64,000 nucleotides of DNA, taken from Paludibacter sp. (GTDB lineage Bacteria > Bacteroidota > Bacteroidia > Bacteroidales > Paludibacteraceae). The notes beneath the pieces are model-generated. The model saw only the letters and a list, made by a program, of their open reading frames with translations. It searched no databases and had not been told where the DNA came from. This document shows positions 35,325-44,563 of this stretch, piece by piece. Numbering within the stretch: the first letter of the stretch is position 1; every line of letters starts with the position of its first letter. The position numbers and the translations under genes are program-made. The stretch lies in assembly GCA_028710415.1 (NCBI GenBank), contig JAQTUE010000009.1, positions 124,001-188,000 on the forward strand, read 5' to 3'.

Positions 35325-36095
35325 TTATTTAGACGGTGACAAATAGGTTAGACCACCATCAACCAGGAGTTCGGCACCAAGCATAAACGAAGAATCATCA
35401 GAGGCCAGGAAAACCGCTGTTTTACCAATGTCAGATGGTTGCCCGATTCTGCCTATCGGCATTACATCTGACCAGTATTTTTTTACAGCTTCAAGTTGGT
35501 CGGCAGGAACAAACTTGTCAAATACCGGTGTATCTGTTGTACCTGGTGATATTACATTTACTCTGATCTTTCTATCTAAAAGGTCGTTTGAAAATCCTTT
35601 TGCAAAATGGATTACAGCCGCTTTTGCAGCACCATAAAGAGTAAAAGAAGGATATGCCCGATGCCCTGCATTTGAACCGATAAGAATGATAGATCCTCCA
35701 TCATTCATATAGGGTAGTGCTTTATGAACAGTGAAGTAAACACTCTTCAGGTTTAAATCCATTGTCTTATCATACATATCTTCGCCAATATCTGCCACAG
35801 AACCAAATGCGGCGCCTGTAACTGTTCCACCTGCATTGGCAACAACCACGTCTATTTTTCCAAACTTTTCAGATGTTTCCTTAAACACTCTTTCCAGGTC
35901 GGCAAGGTTGGTTACATCGGCATTTATGGCTATAAAATTATCGCCAAGTTGAGCCACTGAACTATCTAAAGTTTCCTGATTTCTGCCGACAATAGCTCCT
36001 ACAGCACCTTCATTTTTAAATTCCTGGGCAATGCCAAACCCAATGCCACTATTACCACCTGTAATAACTGCTATTTTGTTTTTTAATTTACTCAT
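35325..36095 (-). CDS. SDR-family NAD(P) oxidoreductase B
   Basis: 256 residues: TGGNSGIG cofactor motif, VANAGG, GSIILIGSNAG, catalytic YGAAK and SPGTTDTP, with a C-terminal GAELLVDGG. Divergently transcribed from the second HxlR gene; a TACCTTTG -7-like element lies about 30 bases before its ATG on the minus strand, next to the operator dyad. It is therefore the best candidate target of that regulator. Substrate unknown. Confidence 0.88.
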   Translation of the reverse strand: MSKLKNKIAVITGGNSGIGFGIAQEFKNEGAVGAIVGRNQETLDSSVAQLGDNFIAINADVTNLADLERVFKETSEKFGKIDVVVANAGGTVTGAAFGSVADIGEDMYDKTMDLNLKSVYFTVHKALPYMNDGGSIILIGSNAGHRAYPSFTLYGAAKAAVIHFAKGFSNDLLDRKIRVNVISPGTTDTPVFDKFVPADQLEAVKKYWSDVMPIGRIGQPSDIGKTAVFLASDDSSFMLGAELLVDGGLTYLSPSK

Positions 36096-36137
36096 TATTT
36101 CTATTATTTATTATTTGAGCGACAAAGGTAGATTATT

Positions 36138-36158
36138 AAAGTTATTATTAGTAACTTT
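36138..36158. promoter_or_regulatory. Dyad operator between SDR B and HxlR 2
   Basis: AAAGTTA (36138-36144) and TAACTTT (36152-36158) are exact complements with a 7-base spacer, and AGTAAC half-sites repeat three times up to the HxlR start. TAACTTTG overlaps it as a plus-strand -7 element, so binding would block both divergent promoters. Confidence 0.6.
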
Positions 36159-36201
36159 GTACCGAAAAGTAATAGTAACATAGAAGTAACAAGGTAACAT
36201 T

Positions 36202-36558
36202 ATGGAGTGTCAGGCAAACGATTTCCAAAAGGAATACAAGAAAGAAATGAGAGCTGTCCAGGATTCAATGGACGTACTGAACGGTAAATGGAAAATATCC
36301 ATCATATCCTCTCTTTGCTGTTATAACAAAAGACGGTTTTCCGATATTTTGAATGATATAGAAGGAATTTCCAACAGAATGTTGAGCAAAGAATTAAAAG
36401 ATCTGGAAATAAATCAATTGGTCAAACGAACCGTTTTAGATACGCAACCCATAACGGTTCAGTATGAGCTTACAGAACACGGTTTAACGCTAAAAACAAT
36501 CATTTTCAATCTGACAGAATGGGGAATTGCACACCGAAAGAAAATTATCGGGAAATAG
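36202..36558 (+). CDS. HxlR-family winged-helix regulator 2
   Basis: 118 residues with MDVLNGKWKISIISSLCCYN, FSDILNDIEGISNRMLSKEL, LEINQLVKRTVLDTQPITVQ and YELTEHGLTLKTIIFNLTEWG. Two adjacent Cys residues (LCCYN) follow the second helix, and one Cys (ECQAND) is near the start; either could sense electrophiles. It is a paralogue of the regulator at 30.8 kb and divergent from SDR B with an operator dyad in between. Confidence 0.92.
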   Translation: MECQANDFQKEYKKEMRAVQDSMDVLNGKWKISIISSLCCYNKRRFSDILNDIEGISNRMLSKELKDLEINQLVKRTVLDTQPITVQYELTEHGLTLKTIIFNLTEWGIAHRKKIIGK

Positions 36559-36673
36559 TTTTTCTGTGTTCATAAGACGTGCCGGGCTGTGCGGTTGCCA
36601 AAAATTGTCAGTAACCCCGTCCCTCCTGATATACAATCTTATTTAAACGTACAAACAAATGGTCATGCTTGTC

Positions 36674-36719
36674 GTTGGAATTTGCAATTCCAACTGTTTG
36701 TATTACAAAGATTTGTAAT
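36674..36719. repeat. REP-like pair of palindromes
   Basis: GTTGGAATT..AATTCCAAC (36674-36694) and ATTACAAA-GA-TTTGTAAT (36702-36719) stand next to each other, immediately left of direct repeat copy B; copy A keeps the second half of the second palindrome. The layout looks like a REP/BIME element. Confidence 0.6.
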
Positions 36720-37063
36720 CCAAAAATCTCATTATTTCAAACTGAAGTCATCTCCAGCAGTCCTTTCCCTCTCCCCCAATCGATCGCAGAACTATAATTG
36801 ATTATATCGCCATCAACAATACCTCCCAATCCACAACCGTGTGGTAACAAAATAAACTTCACCTTCCATGCGATTTATGATATCCATTTTTAATGTAGAT
36901 TTTAACTTTGCTAACTATAGTCAATATTTTTTAATACTTGTATTTATCGGATAGAAAATCTTAATAATACAAAGGCTGCGATAACATCCCGTTAGCTATT
37001 GAGACCCAATACATACATCACAATTTTCTCATTTAATGTAAGGCACATCGGAAAGGACTTAGA
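36710..37063. repeat. Direct repeat copy B (~350 bp)
   Basis: Second copy of the sequence at 33125-33465, with scattered substitutions and small indels. Same orientation. It ends in TCATTTAATGTAAGGCACATC, a variant of the motif at the end of copy A. Confidence 0.85.
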
Positions 37064-37385
37064 ATTACGAATTGATCAATTCATCATTTTCCGATTGAAA
37101 ACATCATTTTCTATCCGGATAGCATGAAATAAAGCTTCAACAAAAGCCATTCCTTTGATAATTTCCATGCCTTTTTCAGTTTTAGTATTCACTAGCACTT
37201 AATAGCCAGGTTGATTAACAAATACAGATACAAATATTATTTATAATAATTCACAAATAGACACGTTTTATTTTTACATACTTAAAATAGCTGACCTTGA
37301 ATGGATTTTAATGAATAGGTACAGTTACTTTAGCTGTCACTTCAGTCTGTTGGTACCGCCATCTTATCACTACCATATCGGTGGT
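37064..37385. other. Intergenic region, no gene recognised
   Basis: No frame of interest; ends at the 11-bp array. Confidence 0.3.
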
Positions 37386-37467
37386 GTTCCATATATGTTC
37401 CATATGTGTTCCATATATGATCCATATATATCCCAATATTATATAGATATGGAATATATATGGAATA
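37386..37467. repeat. 11-bp tandem array with inverted arm (GTTCCATATAT)
   Basis: Four 11-base units (GTTCCATATAT, GTTCCATATGT, GTTCCATATAT, GATCCATATAT) at 37386-37429 are followed after about 17 bases by the inverted, imperfect copy ATATGGAATATATATGGAAT (37447-37466). Confidence 0.75.
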
Positions 37468-37624
37468 CTATTGGATGACGAATTAATTATTTATTGGTTT
37501 TAAGTGTTATGATGGCGACATCATGAAGAATAGAAGAAAAGAGTTTGAGGTTTGAAAGGTTCCGCGTTCAATGTTCCGCGTTCCGCGTTATTGGGATAGA
37601 AGTTTTCAGCAATTGGAATAACAG

Positions 37625-37742
37625 CTCATTCAACTTAATCAACCAATTAACTCAATTAACCAATTAACTCAATCAACCAATCAACTTAATCAACTCAATC
37701 AACTCAATCAACCAATTAACATTATCAACTCATTCAACCAGT
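37625..37742. repeat. 9-bp tandem array upstream of the aldo/keto reductase
   Basis: About twelve degenerate 9-base units of the type YYAATCAAC/YTAATTAAC, ending right before ATG 37744. One strand is nearly free of G. It may separate this gene from the upstream region or form part of its leader. Confidence 0.7.
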
Positions 37743-37836
37743 CATGAACCTTTCGATTTATCAAAACGTTTTAAAGGCAATTGAAATCAATCATCCGGAA
37801 TGCAATGATAGCTTCCGCAAAAAAACAGACAGGACT

Positions 37837-38859
37837 ATGAAATACAATGAACTTGGAAAAACAGGCGTACTGGTTTCGGAACTTTGCCTTGGAACCATGA
37901 CTTTCGGAGGGAAGGGAATGTGGCAAGCCATTGGGCAACTGCCGCAGGACGAAGTAAACCAGATTGTAAAAACATCGCTGGACAGTGGGATTAATTTTAT
38001 TGACACGGCAAATGCCTATTCCGAAGGACTTTCGGAGACTTTGCTGGGAGAATCGTTGAAGAAGCTGGGCATCTCACATCAGGAAGTAGTGATTGCCACC
38101 AAGGTAAGGTTACGCATGGGTGCAGGAGCCAACCAGGTGGGGCTTTCGCGGCTTCATATCATGGATTCGGTGAACGACAGCCTGAAACGGCTTCAATTGA
38201 GCCATGTCGACCTGTTGTACATCCATGGGGTCGATCCGATAACACCGTTGGAAGAAACCATGCGCGGACTGGAAGACGTGGTTCGTTCAGGAAAAGTCAG
38301 GTATATCGGCATCAGCAACCACCCGGCATGGAAAGTGATGAAAGCAAACAGTTATGCCGAAAAAATGGGATGGACAAAATTTGTGGCATCACAAAACTAT
38401 TATACCATCGCCGGCAGGGACATTGAACGTGAAATTGTACCCATGGCATTGAGTGAAAACGTGAGTATCATGCCTTGGAGCCCGTTGGCAGGAGGATTCC
38501 TGTCGGGGAAATATACCCGGGATAACGCAGTGGCCGGTAACAGCAGGCGCGATTCGTTTGATTTTCCGCCTATCAATAAAGAAAAAGCATACGATGTGAT
38601 TGATGTGATGGCAGTTATTGCAAAGCAACATGATGTATCGGTAGCAACAGTTGCCTTGAATTGGGTGATCAAACAACCCGGCATCACCAGTACAATTATT
38701 GGTGCAAAAACAATGGACCAACTAAACGATAATTTGAAAGCAGTAAGCCTGGAACTGACTGACGAAGACATGAAGCAGTTGCAGGAAGTCAGTGCTTTAT
38801 CACCCGAATATCCGGGTTGGATGGTGAACCGCCAGCTTCAGGGACGTTGGCCTGAATAA
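37837..38859 (+). CDS. Aldo/keto reductase
   Basis: From ATG 37837 (MKYNELGKTGVLVSELCLGT) the 340 residues match the AKR family: catalytic Asp and Tyr in FIDTANAYSEG, Lys in VIATKVR, His in LLYIHGVD, and the NADPH-binding end STIIGAKTMDQLNDN. The frame extends to 37744, but those 31 residues are not family-like. NADPH-dependent reduction of an aldehyde or ketone sugar/xenobiotic; substrate unknown. Ten bases upstream of the epimerase-like gene, so likely an operon. Confidence 0.92.
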   Translation: MKYNELGKTGVLVSELCLGTMTFGGKGMWQAIGQLPQDEVNQIVKTSLDSGINFIDTANAYSEGLSETLLGESLKKLGISHQEVVIATKVRLRMGAGANQVGLSRLHIMDSVNDSLKRLQLSHVDLLYIHGVDPITPLEETMRGLEDVVRSGKVRYIGISNHPAWKVMKANSYAEKMGWTKFVASQNYYTIAGRDIEREIVPMALSENVSIMPWSPLAGGFLSGKYTRDNAVAGNSRRDSFDFPPINKEKAYDVIDVMAVIAKQHDVSVATVALNWVIKQPGITSTIIGAKTMDQLNDNLKAVSLELTDEDMKQLQEVSALSPEYPGWMVNRQLQGRWPE

Positions 38860-38869
38860 ACGATAGCGT

Positions 38870-39805
38870 ATGCAAACTATACTCGGAGCAAACGGGATCA
38901 TCGGCACTGAATTGGCGAAAGAACTTTACAGGAATTATACTAAAGACATCAGGCTGGTGAGCCGGCATCCCCAAAAAGTGCAGGACACTGACCAGTTGTT
39001 TGAAGTTGACTTGTTGGATCCAATCCAGACAGAGGAAGCAGTAGCAGGGAGCGAGATCGTGTATTTAACGGCAGGCATCCCTAACAACTGGGAAATTGCA
39101 AAAGTACAATGGCCTGTGATCATGAAAAATGTACTGGAAGCCTGCCTGGAGCACAAAGCAAAACTGGTGTTCTTTGACAATACCTACATGTATGGTACTT
39201 CGGATGGCCTTTTGACAGAAGAAACGCCATTTTTAGCTACCGGTAGAAAAGGGATCGTACGGGCCGAAATTGCCACCATGCTGAACAACGCCATCCAGCA
39301 TACGGATATTATGGCGATGATATGCAGGGCACCTGAATTTTATGGTCCCGGGAAAACAAAAAGCATTACCAATGCGCTTATTTTTGAGAACATCAGACAC
39401 TCAAAGAAACTAAAAGTATTACTAAAGGATGACACGTTGCGAACCCTGATTTATGCACCCGATGCAGCAAAAGCAACTGCCTTGTTGGGAAATACCCCGG
39501 ATGCGTATCATCAGACCTGGCATTTGCCCTGTGACAATAACCGGCTTACGGCTAAGGAATTCATACAATTTACCAGTGAAATTTATGGTAAAAAACTTGA
39601 TTACATAGTTTTAAAGAAATGGATGATCCGGGCGATCAGCTTGTTTAATCCGGGCATGAGGGAAACAATCGAGCTCTTATACCGTTATAAGACCGATAAC
39701 CTGTTTGATTCCTCAAAATTCAAACGCCGATTCCCTGACTATAAGATAACTACTTATCAAGAAGGGATTTCTGAGATTATAGATGAAATAACACAAAACA
39801 GGTAA
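38870..39805 (+). CDS. NAD-dependent epimerase/dehydratase-like protein
   Basis: 311 residues, extended-SDR fold: TILGANGIIGTELAKEL nucleotide motif, EVDLLD, VYLTAGIPNNWE, FFDNTYMYG and RAPEFYGPGK. The usual YxxxK is not evident; the Tyr-rich TYMYG region replaces it, so catalytic competence as an epimerase is unsure. Homologues in Bacteroidota are annotated as NAD-dependent epimerases of unknown substrate. Translated directly after the aldo/keto reductase. Confidence 0.8.
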   Translation: MQTILGANGIIGTELAKELYRNYTKDIRLVSRHPQKVQDTDQLFEVDLLDPIQTEEAVAGSEIVYLTAGIPNNWEIAKVQWPVIMKNVLEACLEHKAKLVFFDNTYMYGTSDGLLTEETPFLATGRKGIVRAEIATMLNNAIQHTDIMAMICRAPEFYGPGKTKSITNALIFENIRHSKKLKVLLKDDTLRTLIYAPDAAKATALLGNTPDAYHQTWHLPCDNNRLTAKEFIQFTSEIYGKKLDYIVLKKWMIRAISLFNPGMRETIELLYRYKTDNLFDSSKFKRRFPDYKITTYQEGISEIIDEITQNR

Positions 39806-39947
39806 ATGACATCATTGAATGATCCTACCCATTAATCCCTTTTCAACTAAACTACTTCATTTAAACAACTTGCTTAAACAAGAATCTATATTAGCATTAA
39901 AAATGTCGGATGAATCAGAAATAAATCAACAGGAAATCAGCGAACCA

Positions 39948-40520
39948 ATGAAGACTGATTTTCAAATTCTATCTTTCGATTCAGAGGAAGCTTTTGAAAG
40001 TTGGCTGGATCAGAATCATAGTGTTGCAAAAGGAATATGGCTTCGCTTTTATAAAAAAGGTTCGGGCATTCCATCCATCGTTTATAAAGAAGCATTGAAC
40101 GTAGCATTGTGTTACGGCTGGATTGACAGCCAGTTGGATAAAGCGAATGAAGCATCTTACCTGCAGAAATTCACTCCACGTCGTACTAAAAGTCTGTGGT
40201 CGAAAAGGAACATCGAAAATGTACTGCGCCTGGAAGAAGAAGGCAGGATGAGACCATCGGGAATGGTGGAAGTAGAAAAAGCAAAAAGTGATGGGAGATG
40301 GGAAAAAGCATACGATTCACCCGGGAATATGGAAGTGCCGGATGATTTCATGCAGGAACTTTCGAAGAACAAAAAGGCATTTGCATTCTTTGAGTCGCTG
40401 AATAAAACAAATAAATATGCCATTGGCTGGAGAATTCAAACTGCAAAGACTGACGAAATACGGTCAAAGCGTATAAAAGATATTTTATTTATGATGGAAA
40501 AGGAGGAAAAATTCCATTGA
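39948..40520 (+). CDS. YdeI/OmpD-associated family protein
   Basis: From ATG 39948 the 190 residues begin MKTDFQILSFDSEEAFESWL and contain GIWLRFYKKGSG, the family motif CYGWIDSQ, TPRRTKSLWSKRN and a C-terminal helix-rich part with NKTNKYAIGWRIQTAKTDE. An earlier Met at 39903 is possible. The family is of unclear function (annotated as bacteriocin-protection or YdeI-like). Same direction as the two genes before it, 140 bases downstream. Confidence 0.82.
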   Translation: MKTDFQILSFDSEEAFESWLDQNHSVAKGIWLRFYKKGSGIPSIVYKEALNVALCYGWIDSQLDKANEASYLQKFTPRRTKSLWSKRNIENVLRLEEEGRMRPSGMVEVEKAKSDGRWEKAYDSPGNMEVPDDFMQELSKNKKAFAFFESLNKTNKYAIGWRIQTAKTDEIRSKRIKDILFMMEKEEKFH

Positions 40521-41034
40521 GAATAAAGTTTAAATGTGGATATTAGAAATAATATAAAAGATTATCGGCATGCTGTCCTGTTGAGGCTGATTTCCACAGA
40601 TTATTTTTCAATGAAAGAAATTAAGATAGAGATTGTCCACAGATTACACTAATTTACACAGATTATTGAGATTGATTATCATCAATGTGTCCATGAATAA
40701 AGTAGATTTTATATTGTAAAGTGATACAAGGAGCATTAGCTCAGACATTTTGGTAGATATTGAATTGAATAGAGACAAAAAGAGCATTAGCTAAGATATT
40801 TTGGCAGAAAAGGTGTAATTGAACATATAGATTTTCCTGAAGGACCAAAATCAATTTTTGAAGGTTTAGGACGTTTTGCAGTTAATCATTGATATAACAT
40901 TGAGATACCCTGAATTAAGCTAACTAATCCGTCATTATCAGCGTTCCAAAATCCGTAATATTCGCATGACAATCTTTACTTCGACATACTAAATGAAACA
41001 GGATTAAAATACTAACCAATAAAAAACCAACAAA
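40521..41034. other. Intergenic region with a short duplicated phrase
   Basis: AGGAGCATTAGCTCAGACAT (40729-40748) recurs as AGAGCATTAGCTAAGATATT (from 40781), each followed by TTTTGG. The phrase CCACAGATTACAC..ACACAGATTA near 40.64 kb is a simple repeat. The short reading IEHIDFPEGPKSIFEGLGRF may be a gene remnant but I do not recognise it. Confidence 0.35.
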
Positions 41035-41610
41035 ATGAAAAAAGTACTGTTTTTAACCGGTGATTTCACGGAAGATTATGAAACCATGGTTCCATTTCAA
41101 ATGCTGGAAATGGTAGGATATGAAGTTCATACGGTTTGTCCTGACAAGAAAAAAGGTGATAAAATTAAAACTGCGATTCATGATTTTGAGGGTGACCAGA
41201 CCTATTCAGAAAAGCCGGGTCATAACTTCGTACTGAATTATAGTTTTGATGATGTGAAGCCAGAAGATTATAATGGGCTTGTAATTGCCGGTGGTAGAGC
41301 ACCTGAATATCTGCGGCTAAACAAAAAAGTCATAGAGATTGTGAAATACTTTTTCGAAAAAGACAAACCCGTTGCCGCTATTTGTCATGGCATCCAGATC
41401 CTGACAGCAGCCAATGTTGTCAAAGGACGCAAATTAACCGCCTATCCGGCAGTAGGTCCGGAAGTGACCCTAGCAGGAGGAGATTTTCAATCCATTCCGG
41501 TAGATGGTGCTTTTGTGGATGGGAATCTGGTGACTTCACCGGCATGGCCTGCACACCCAAGCTTTATCAGGGAATTTCTAAAGATCATGGGAGCAAAAAT
41601 TGAACTCTAA
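41035..41610 (+). CDS. DJ-1/PfpI-family protein
   Basis: 191 residues: [11 protein letters not shown] opening with the conserved acidic residue, [14 protein letters not shown], and the nucleophile elbow [13 protein letters not shown], whose Cys is the active-site residue of the family. Members are deglycases, glyoxalases, chaperones or amidotransferase-like proteins; the sequence alone does not choose. Complete, with its own terminator. Its position beside aldo/keto reductase and SDRs fits a role in carbonyl or glycation stress. Confidence 0.9.
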   Translation: MKKVLFLTGDFTEDYETMVPFQMLEMVGYEVHTVCPDKKKGDKIKTAIHDFEGDQTYSEKPGHNFVLNYSFDDVKPEDYNGLVIAGGRAPEYLRLNKKVIEIVKYFFEKDKPVAAICHGIQILTAANVVKGRKLTAYPAVGPEVTLAGGDFQSIPVDGAFVDGNLVTSPAWPAHPSFIREFLKIMGAKIEL

Positions 41611-41665
41611 ATACCGGCATTTGCAGCACAGAATGGAACAATTAAAAGCAGTATTTTAAATTCAA

Positions 41666-41705
41666 AAAAATAGAACGCGGATGATACAATGCGCGTTCTA
41701 TTTTT
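41666..41705 (+). terminator. Terminator made of an AGAACGC palindrome
   Basis: AAAAATAGAACGCG (41666-41679) and CGCGTTCTATTTTT (41692-41705) pair perfectly with a 12-base loop and a T5 tail, 55 bases after the DJ-1 stop. Its ends match the repeat family at 17.0 kb. Confidence 0.75.
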
Positions 41706-41814
41706 AATTCATTTCAATAATCATAATAGTACAATAATTATTTTTTAGTAATCAGGGAAGCACAGTTTAATCAATAAGTATTATTTTTGCAACCTACAAA
41801 TTAAATATCAATCA

Positions 41815-42348
41815 ATGGCAGAAGAGAAAAAAGAACCGTGGCTGAATTATCTGGCCTTAACAACTATTATTTTTGCAGTAGCTGCAACGTTATCCACTTT
41901 TAAAGGAGGTGGTTATTCCACCAGATCGATGTTAAGCCAGGAACAGGCATCTAATAAATGGTCGTACTATCAGAGTAAAAGTCTGAAATTGTACCTGTAT
42001 GAGACTCAAAAGGATGTGCTTGACCTGGATACCAAAAGCATGAAAAATGCAGATGCTTCGGTGATCGGTGCTTATAAGGCAAAGATCACGGAATACGAAA
42101 AATCGATAACCCGTTACGACAAAGAGAAATTGGACATTAAAAAGGATGCCGAACACTTGGAATCATTGCGCGATGAAGCGCAGAAACACTCCCAGGCTTT
42201 TGGGATGGCAGTGATCTTCCTGCAGATTTCCATCCTGATATCCTCGATAGCAGCCTTAATAAAACGAAAATATCTATGGCTGATCGGGATTGGGGTTGGT
42301 GCAGTCGGATTGGTTTATTTCCTGAATGGATTCCTCTTGTTTTTATAA
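41815..42348 (+). CDS. DUF4337-family membrane protein
   Basis: 177 residues with an N-terminal helix (about 12-30, LALTTIIFAVAATLSTF), a cytoplasmic or periplasmic coiled-coil-like middle part (about 50-115, rich in K/E/Y), and two C-terminal helices (about 124-143 and 147-172). The opening KEPWLNYLALTTIIFAVAAT with STFKGGGYSTRS is characteristic of DUF4337. Function unknown. TATTTTTG at about 41780 may be a -7 element. Confidence 0.78.
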   Translation: MAEEKKEPWLNYLALTTIIFAVAATLSTFKGGGYSTRSMLSQEQASNKWSYYQSKSLKLYLYETQKDVLDLDTKSMKNADASVIGAYKAKITEYEKSITRYDKEKLDIKKDAEHLESLRDEAQKHSQAFGMAVIFLQISILISSIAALIKRKYLWLIGIGVGAVGLVYFLNGFLLFL

Positions 42349-42465
42349 GACAATGAGTTCATTCATATATCAATGAATCAGTTGCACTAAACTAAGTAAT
42401 CAGTAATAATTATTGATAAGTTTGTTAAATATTTAATCTGACTATTTCTGCAACTATTTAATTCC
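42349..42465. other. Short spacer after DUF4337 gene
   Basis: No feature seen; precedes the C-rich inverted repeat. Confidence 0.3.
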
Positions 42466-42575
42466 TGACCCCCAACCCCCAAAGGGGGCGTAAGAGTGCA
42501 TCTTCAGGAGATATTCAGTATTATAAAATTTTCAAATACTGAGTCTTTATGCCCCCTTTGGGGGTTAGGGGGTCA
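42466..42575. repeat. REP-like inverted pair of ACCCCCAAAGGGGG palindromes
   Basis: TGACCCCCAACCCCCAAAGG (42466 onwards) ends in GGGC at 42489; the same block recurs inverted at 42551-42575. Each block is itself palindromic. The 61-base centre holds a small CAGTATT/AATACTG stem. A half copy lies at 62114-62136. Confidence 0.85.
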
Positions 42576-42863
42576 AAGCTCAAAATGTATCATTAAATAC
42601 TTTGAATTACTTATTTAATCCTATCCTGGATAAGCCAGGATTAAGATTAGAACGCTGATTAACGCTAATCAAATGGATTAACAACGGATAAGAAAAATAC
42701 TTTGCATTTTGATTTTAAGACCAGGCTGGAACATGTCCGAATGAAAGAGTCAGAAGTGAATTTTGCAATATTGGACCAATAAACACACGAATTTGAGCGT
42801 TAAGATACTAAATCATTCATAGTTTGCACAGAAACAAAACAGACTAAGCAACTTCTAAACAGA

Positions 42864-42906
42864 TTCATATAAAAAGGCGGATAATTTATCCGCCTTTTTA
42901 TATGAA
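42864..42906. terminator. Long bidirectional terminator
   Basis: Perfect 21-bp arms TTCATATAAAAAGGCGGATAA (42864-42884, first 20 of 21 shown as TTCATATAAAAAGGCGGATA) and its complement 42886-42906, with poly-A and poly-T tracts. It separates DUF4337 from rlmD. Confidence 0.88.
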
Positions 42907-42982
42907 TTTATTCACCCCAGGAAGCAAGAATGAATTAAAATTATCTAACAAGCATTTAAGCAAGTTAGACAGCGATTTTGAG

Positions 42983-43015
42983 TTTAGAATGTATGAAATA
43001 ATTGTTGTACTTTTG
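42983..43015 (+). promoter_or_regulatory. Promoter of rlmD
   Basis: TTTA (42983-42986), 21 bases, then TACTTTTG (43008-43015), a good fit to the Bacteroidota -33/-7 arrangement, about 50 bases before ATG 43066. Confidence 0.5.
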
Positions 43016-43065
43016 CACTTCTAAATCTTCATTGTTAATTTCGATTGAGCAATCATACTCCCCAC

Positions 43066-44475
43066 ATGGCAAAAAACAAAAAACCACTTCCTATTCTTGA
43101 GAATATTACGATTACTGATCTTGCAGCCGAAGGAAAAGCAATAGCAAAAGTAAATGACATTGTGGTTTTTGTACCCTTTGTTGTCCCCGGTGATGTTGTT
43201 GACTTGCAGGTTACCCGCAAGAAAAGCAGTTTCATGGAAGCGCGTCCTATCCATTTTCACAGTTATTCGGAACAACGCATAGAAGCAGTCTGTGAACATT
43301 TTGGAATATGTGGAGGCTGCAAATGGCAGATATTGCCTTATGCAGAACAAATCCGCTATAAGCAAAAACAGGTCGTTGATAACCTCACCCGAATCGGGAA
43401 AATTGAATTGCCTGAGGTTTCACCTATTATTGGATCTTCAAAAACAGAATTCTACAGGAATAAACTTGAATTTACCTTTTCAAATAAACGTTGGAGAACC
43501 TACGAGGAAATTGCGGAAGGAAAAGAATTCGATACCATGAATGCCGTGGGATTTCATATTCCCGGACAATTCGACAAAGTACTGGACATTGATAAATGCT
43601 GGTTGCAGGATGACATTTCCAATAAGATCAGGAATGAAGTACGCCAATATGCCCTGGAACATGAGCTGACATTCTTCAACTTAAGAAGCCAGGAAGGATT
43701 CCTGCGGACCATGATTGTCAGGACAACTTCTACGGGTGAATTGATGATTATCATGGTATTCTTCCACGAAGACACCGAAGTACAAAATGCATTATTAAAG
43801 CATATTGCCGACAAGTTCCCTGAAATTACTTCCCTGTTGTATATCATCAATTCAAAAGCGAATGACACCATCACCGATCAGGAAGTTATCGTATACAAAG
43901 GGAATGAATGTATTTATGAAGAAATGGAAGGCCTGAAATTTAAAATAGGTCCTAAATCATTTTATCAAACCAATTCTGAACAAGCCTATGAACTTTATAA
44001 AGTCACCCGTAATTTTGCCCAACTCACAGGTAATGAGTTAGTATATGACCTTTACACCGGCACCGGCACCATTGCAAACTTTATTGCTCATCAGGCCAAA
44101 CAAGTAATTGGCATAGAATATGTACCTGAAGCGATCGAGGATGCATTGATTAACTCTAAATTAAACAATATTGACAATACCTTGTTTTATTCAGGTGATA
44201 TGAAAGATATTTTAAATGCCGCTTTCATTGAGAAACATGGCAAACCTGAAGTTATCATTACAGATCCACCCCGGGCCGGTATGCATGAAGATGTGATAAA
44301 TGCAATCCTTTTTGCTGATCCTAAACGCATTGTATATGTAAGTTGTAATCCTGCCACACAGGCAAGGGATTTGAATTTGCTTGATGGAAATTATAAAGTA
44401 ACGGCCATACAACCTGTTGATATGTTTCCACATACCCATCATGTTGAAAACGTTGTTCTTTTGGAACGAAAATAA
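43066..44475 (+). CDS. rlmD: 23S rRNA (uracil-5-)-methyltransferase RlmD
   Basis: SAM-dependent methylation of a uridine in 23S rRNA. The 469 residues from ATG 43066 show an N-terminal TRAM domain (ITDLAAEGKAIAKVNDIVVF), four Fe-S cysteines (CEHFGICGGC and, about 90 residues later, DKCW), SAM motifs (VYDLYTGTGTIANFIA) and the catalytic DPPRAGMH and VSCNPAT, whose Cys attacks the uracil. Length is normal. A TTG at 43045 could extend the protein by seven residues, but ATG 43066 is the better start. RlmD and RlmC/TrmA paralogues are hard to separate without an alignment, so the exact target base is not proved. Confidence 0.93.
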   Translation: MAKNKKPLPILENITITDLAAEGKAIAKVNDIVVFVPFVVPGDVVDLQVTRKKSSFMEARPIHFHSYSEQRIEAVCEHFGICGGCKWQILPYAEQIRYKQKQVVDNLTRIGKIELPEVSPIIGSSKTEFYRNKLEFTFSNKRWRTYEEIAEGKEFDTMNAVGFHIPGQFDKVLDIDKCWLQDDISNKIRNEVRQYALEHELTFFNLRSQEGFLRTMIVRTTSTGELMIIMVFFHEDTEVQNALLKHIADKFPEITSLLYIINSKANDTITDQEVIVYKGNECIYEEMEGLKFKIGPKSFYQTNSEQAYELYKVTRNFAQLTGNELVYDLYTGTGTIANFIAHQAKQVIGIEYVPEAIEDALINSKLNNIDNTLFYSGDMKDILNAAFIEKHGKPEVIITDPPRAGMHEDVINAILFADPKRIVYVSCNPATQARDLNLLDGNYKVTAIQPVDMFPHTHHVENVVLLERK

Positions 44476-44563
44476 TCATACAATTAAAAATACAGAATTC
44501 CTAACAACTGAAATTAGTATAATTTCCCCCGATTCATTCTAATAGTCAAAAGTTTCATTTCCT

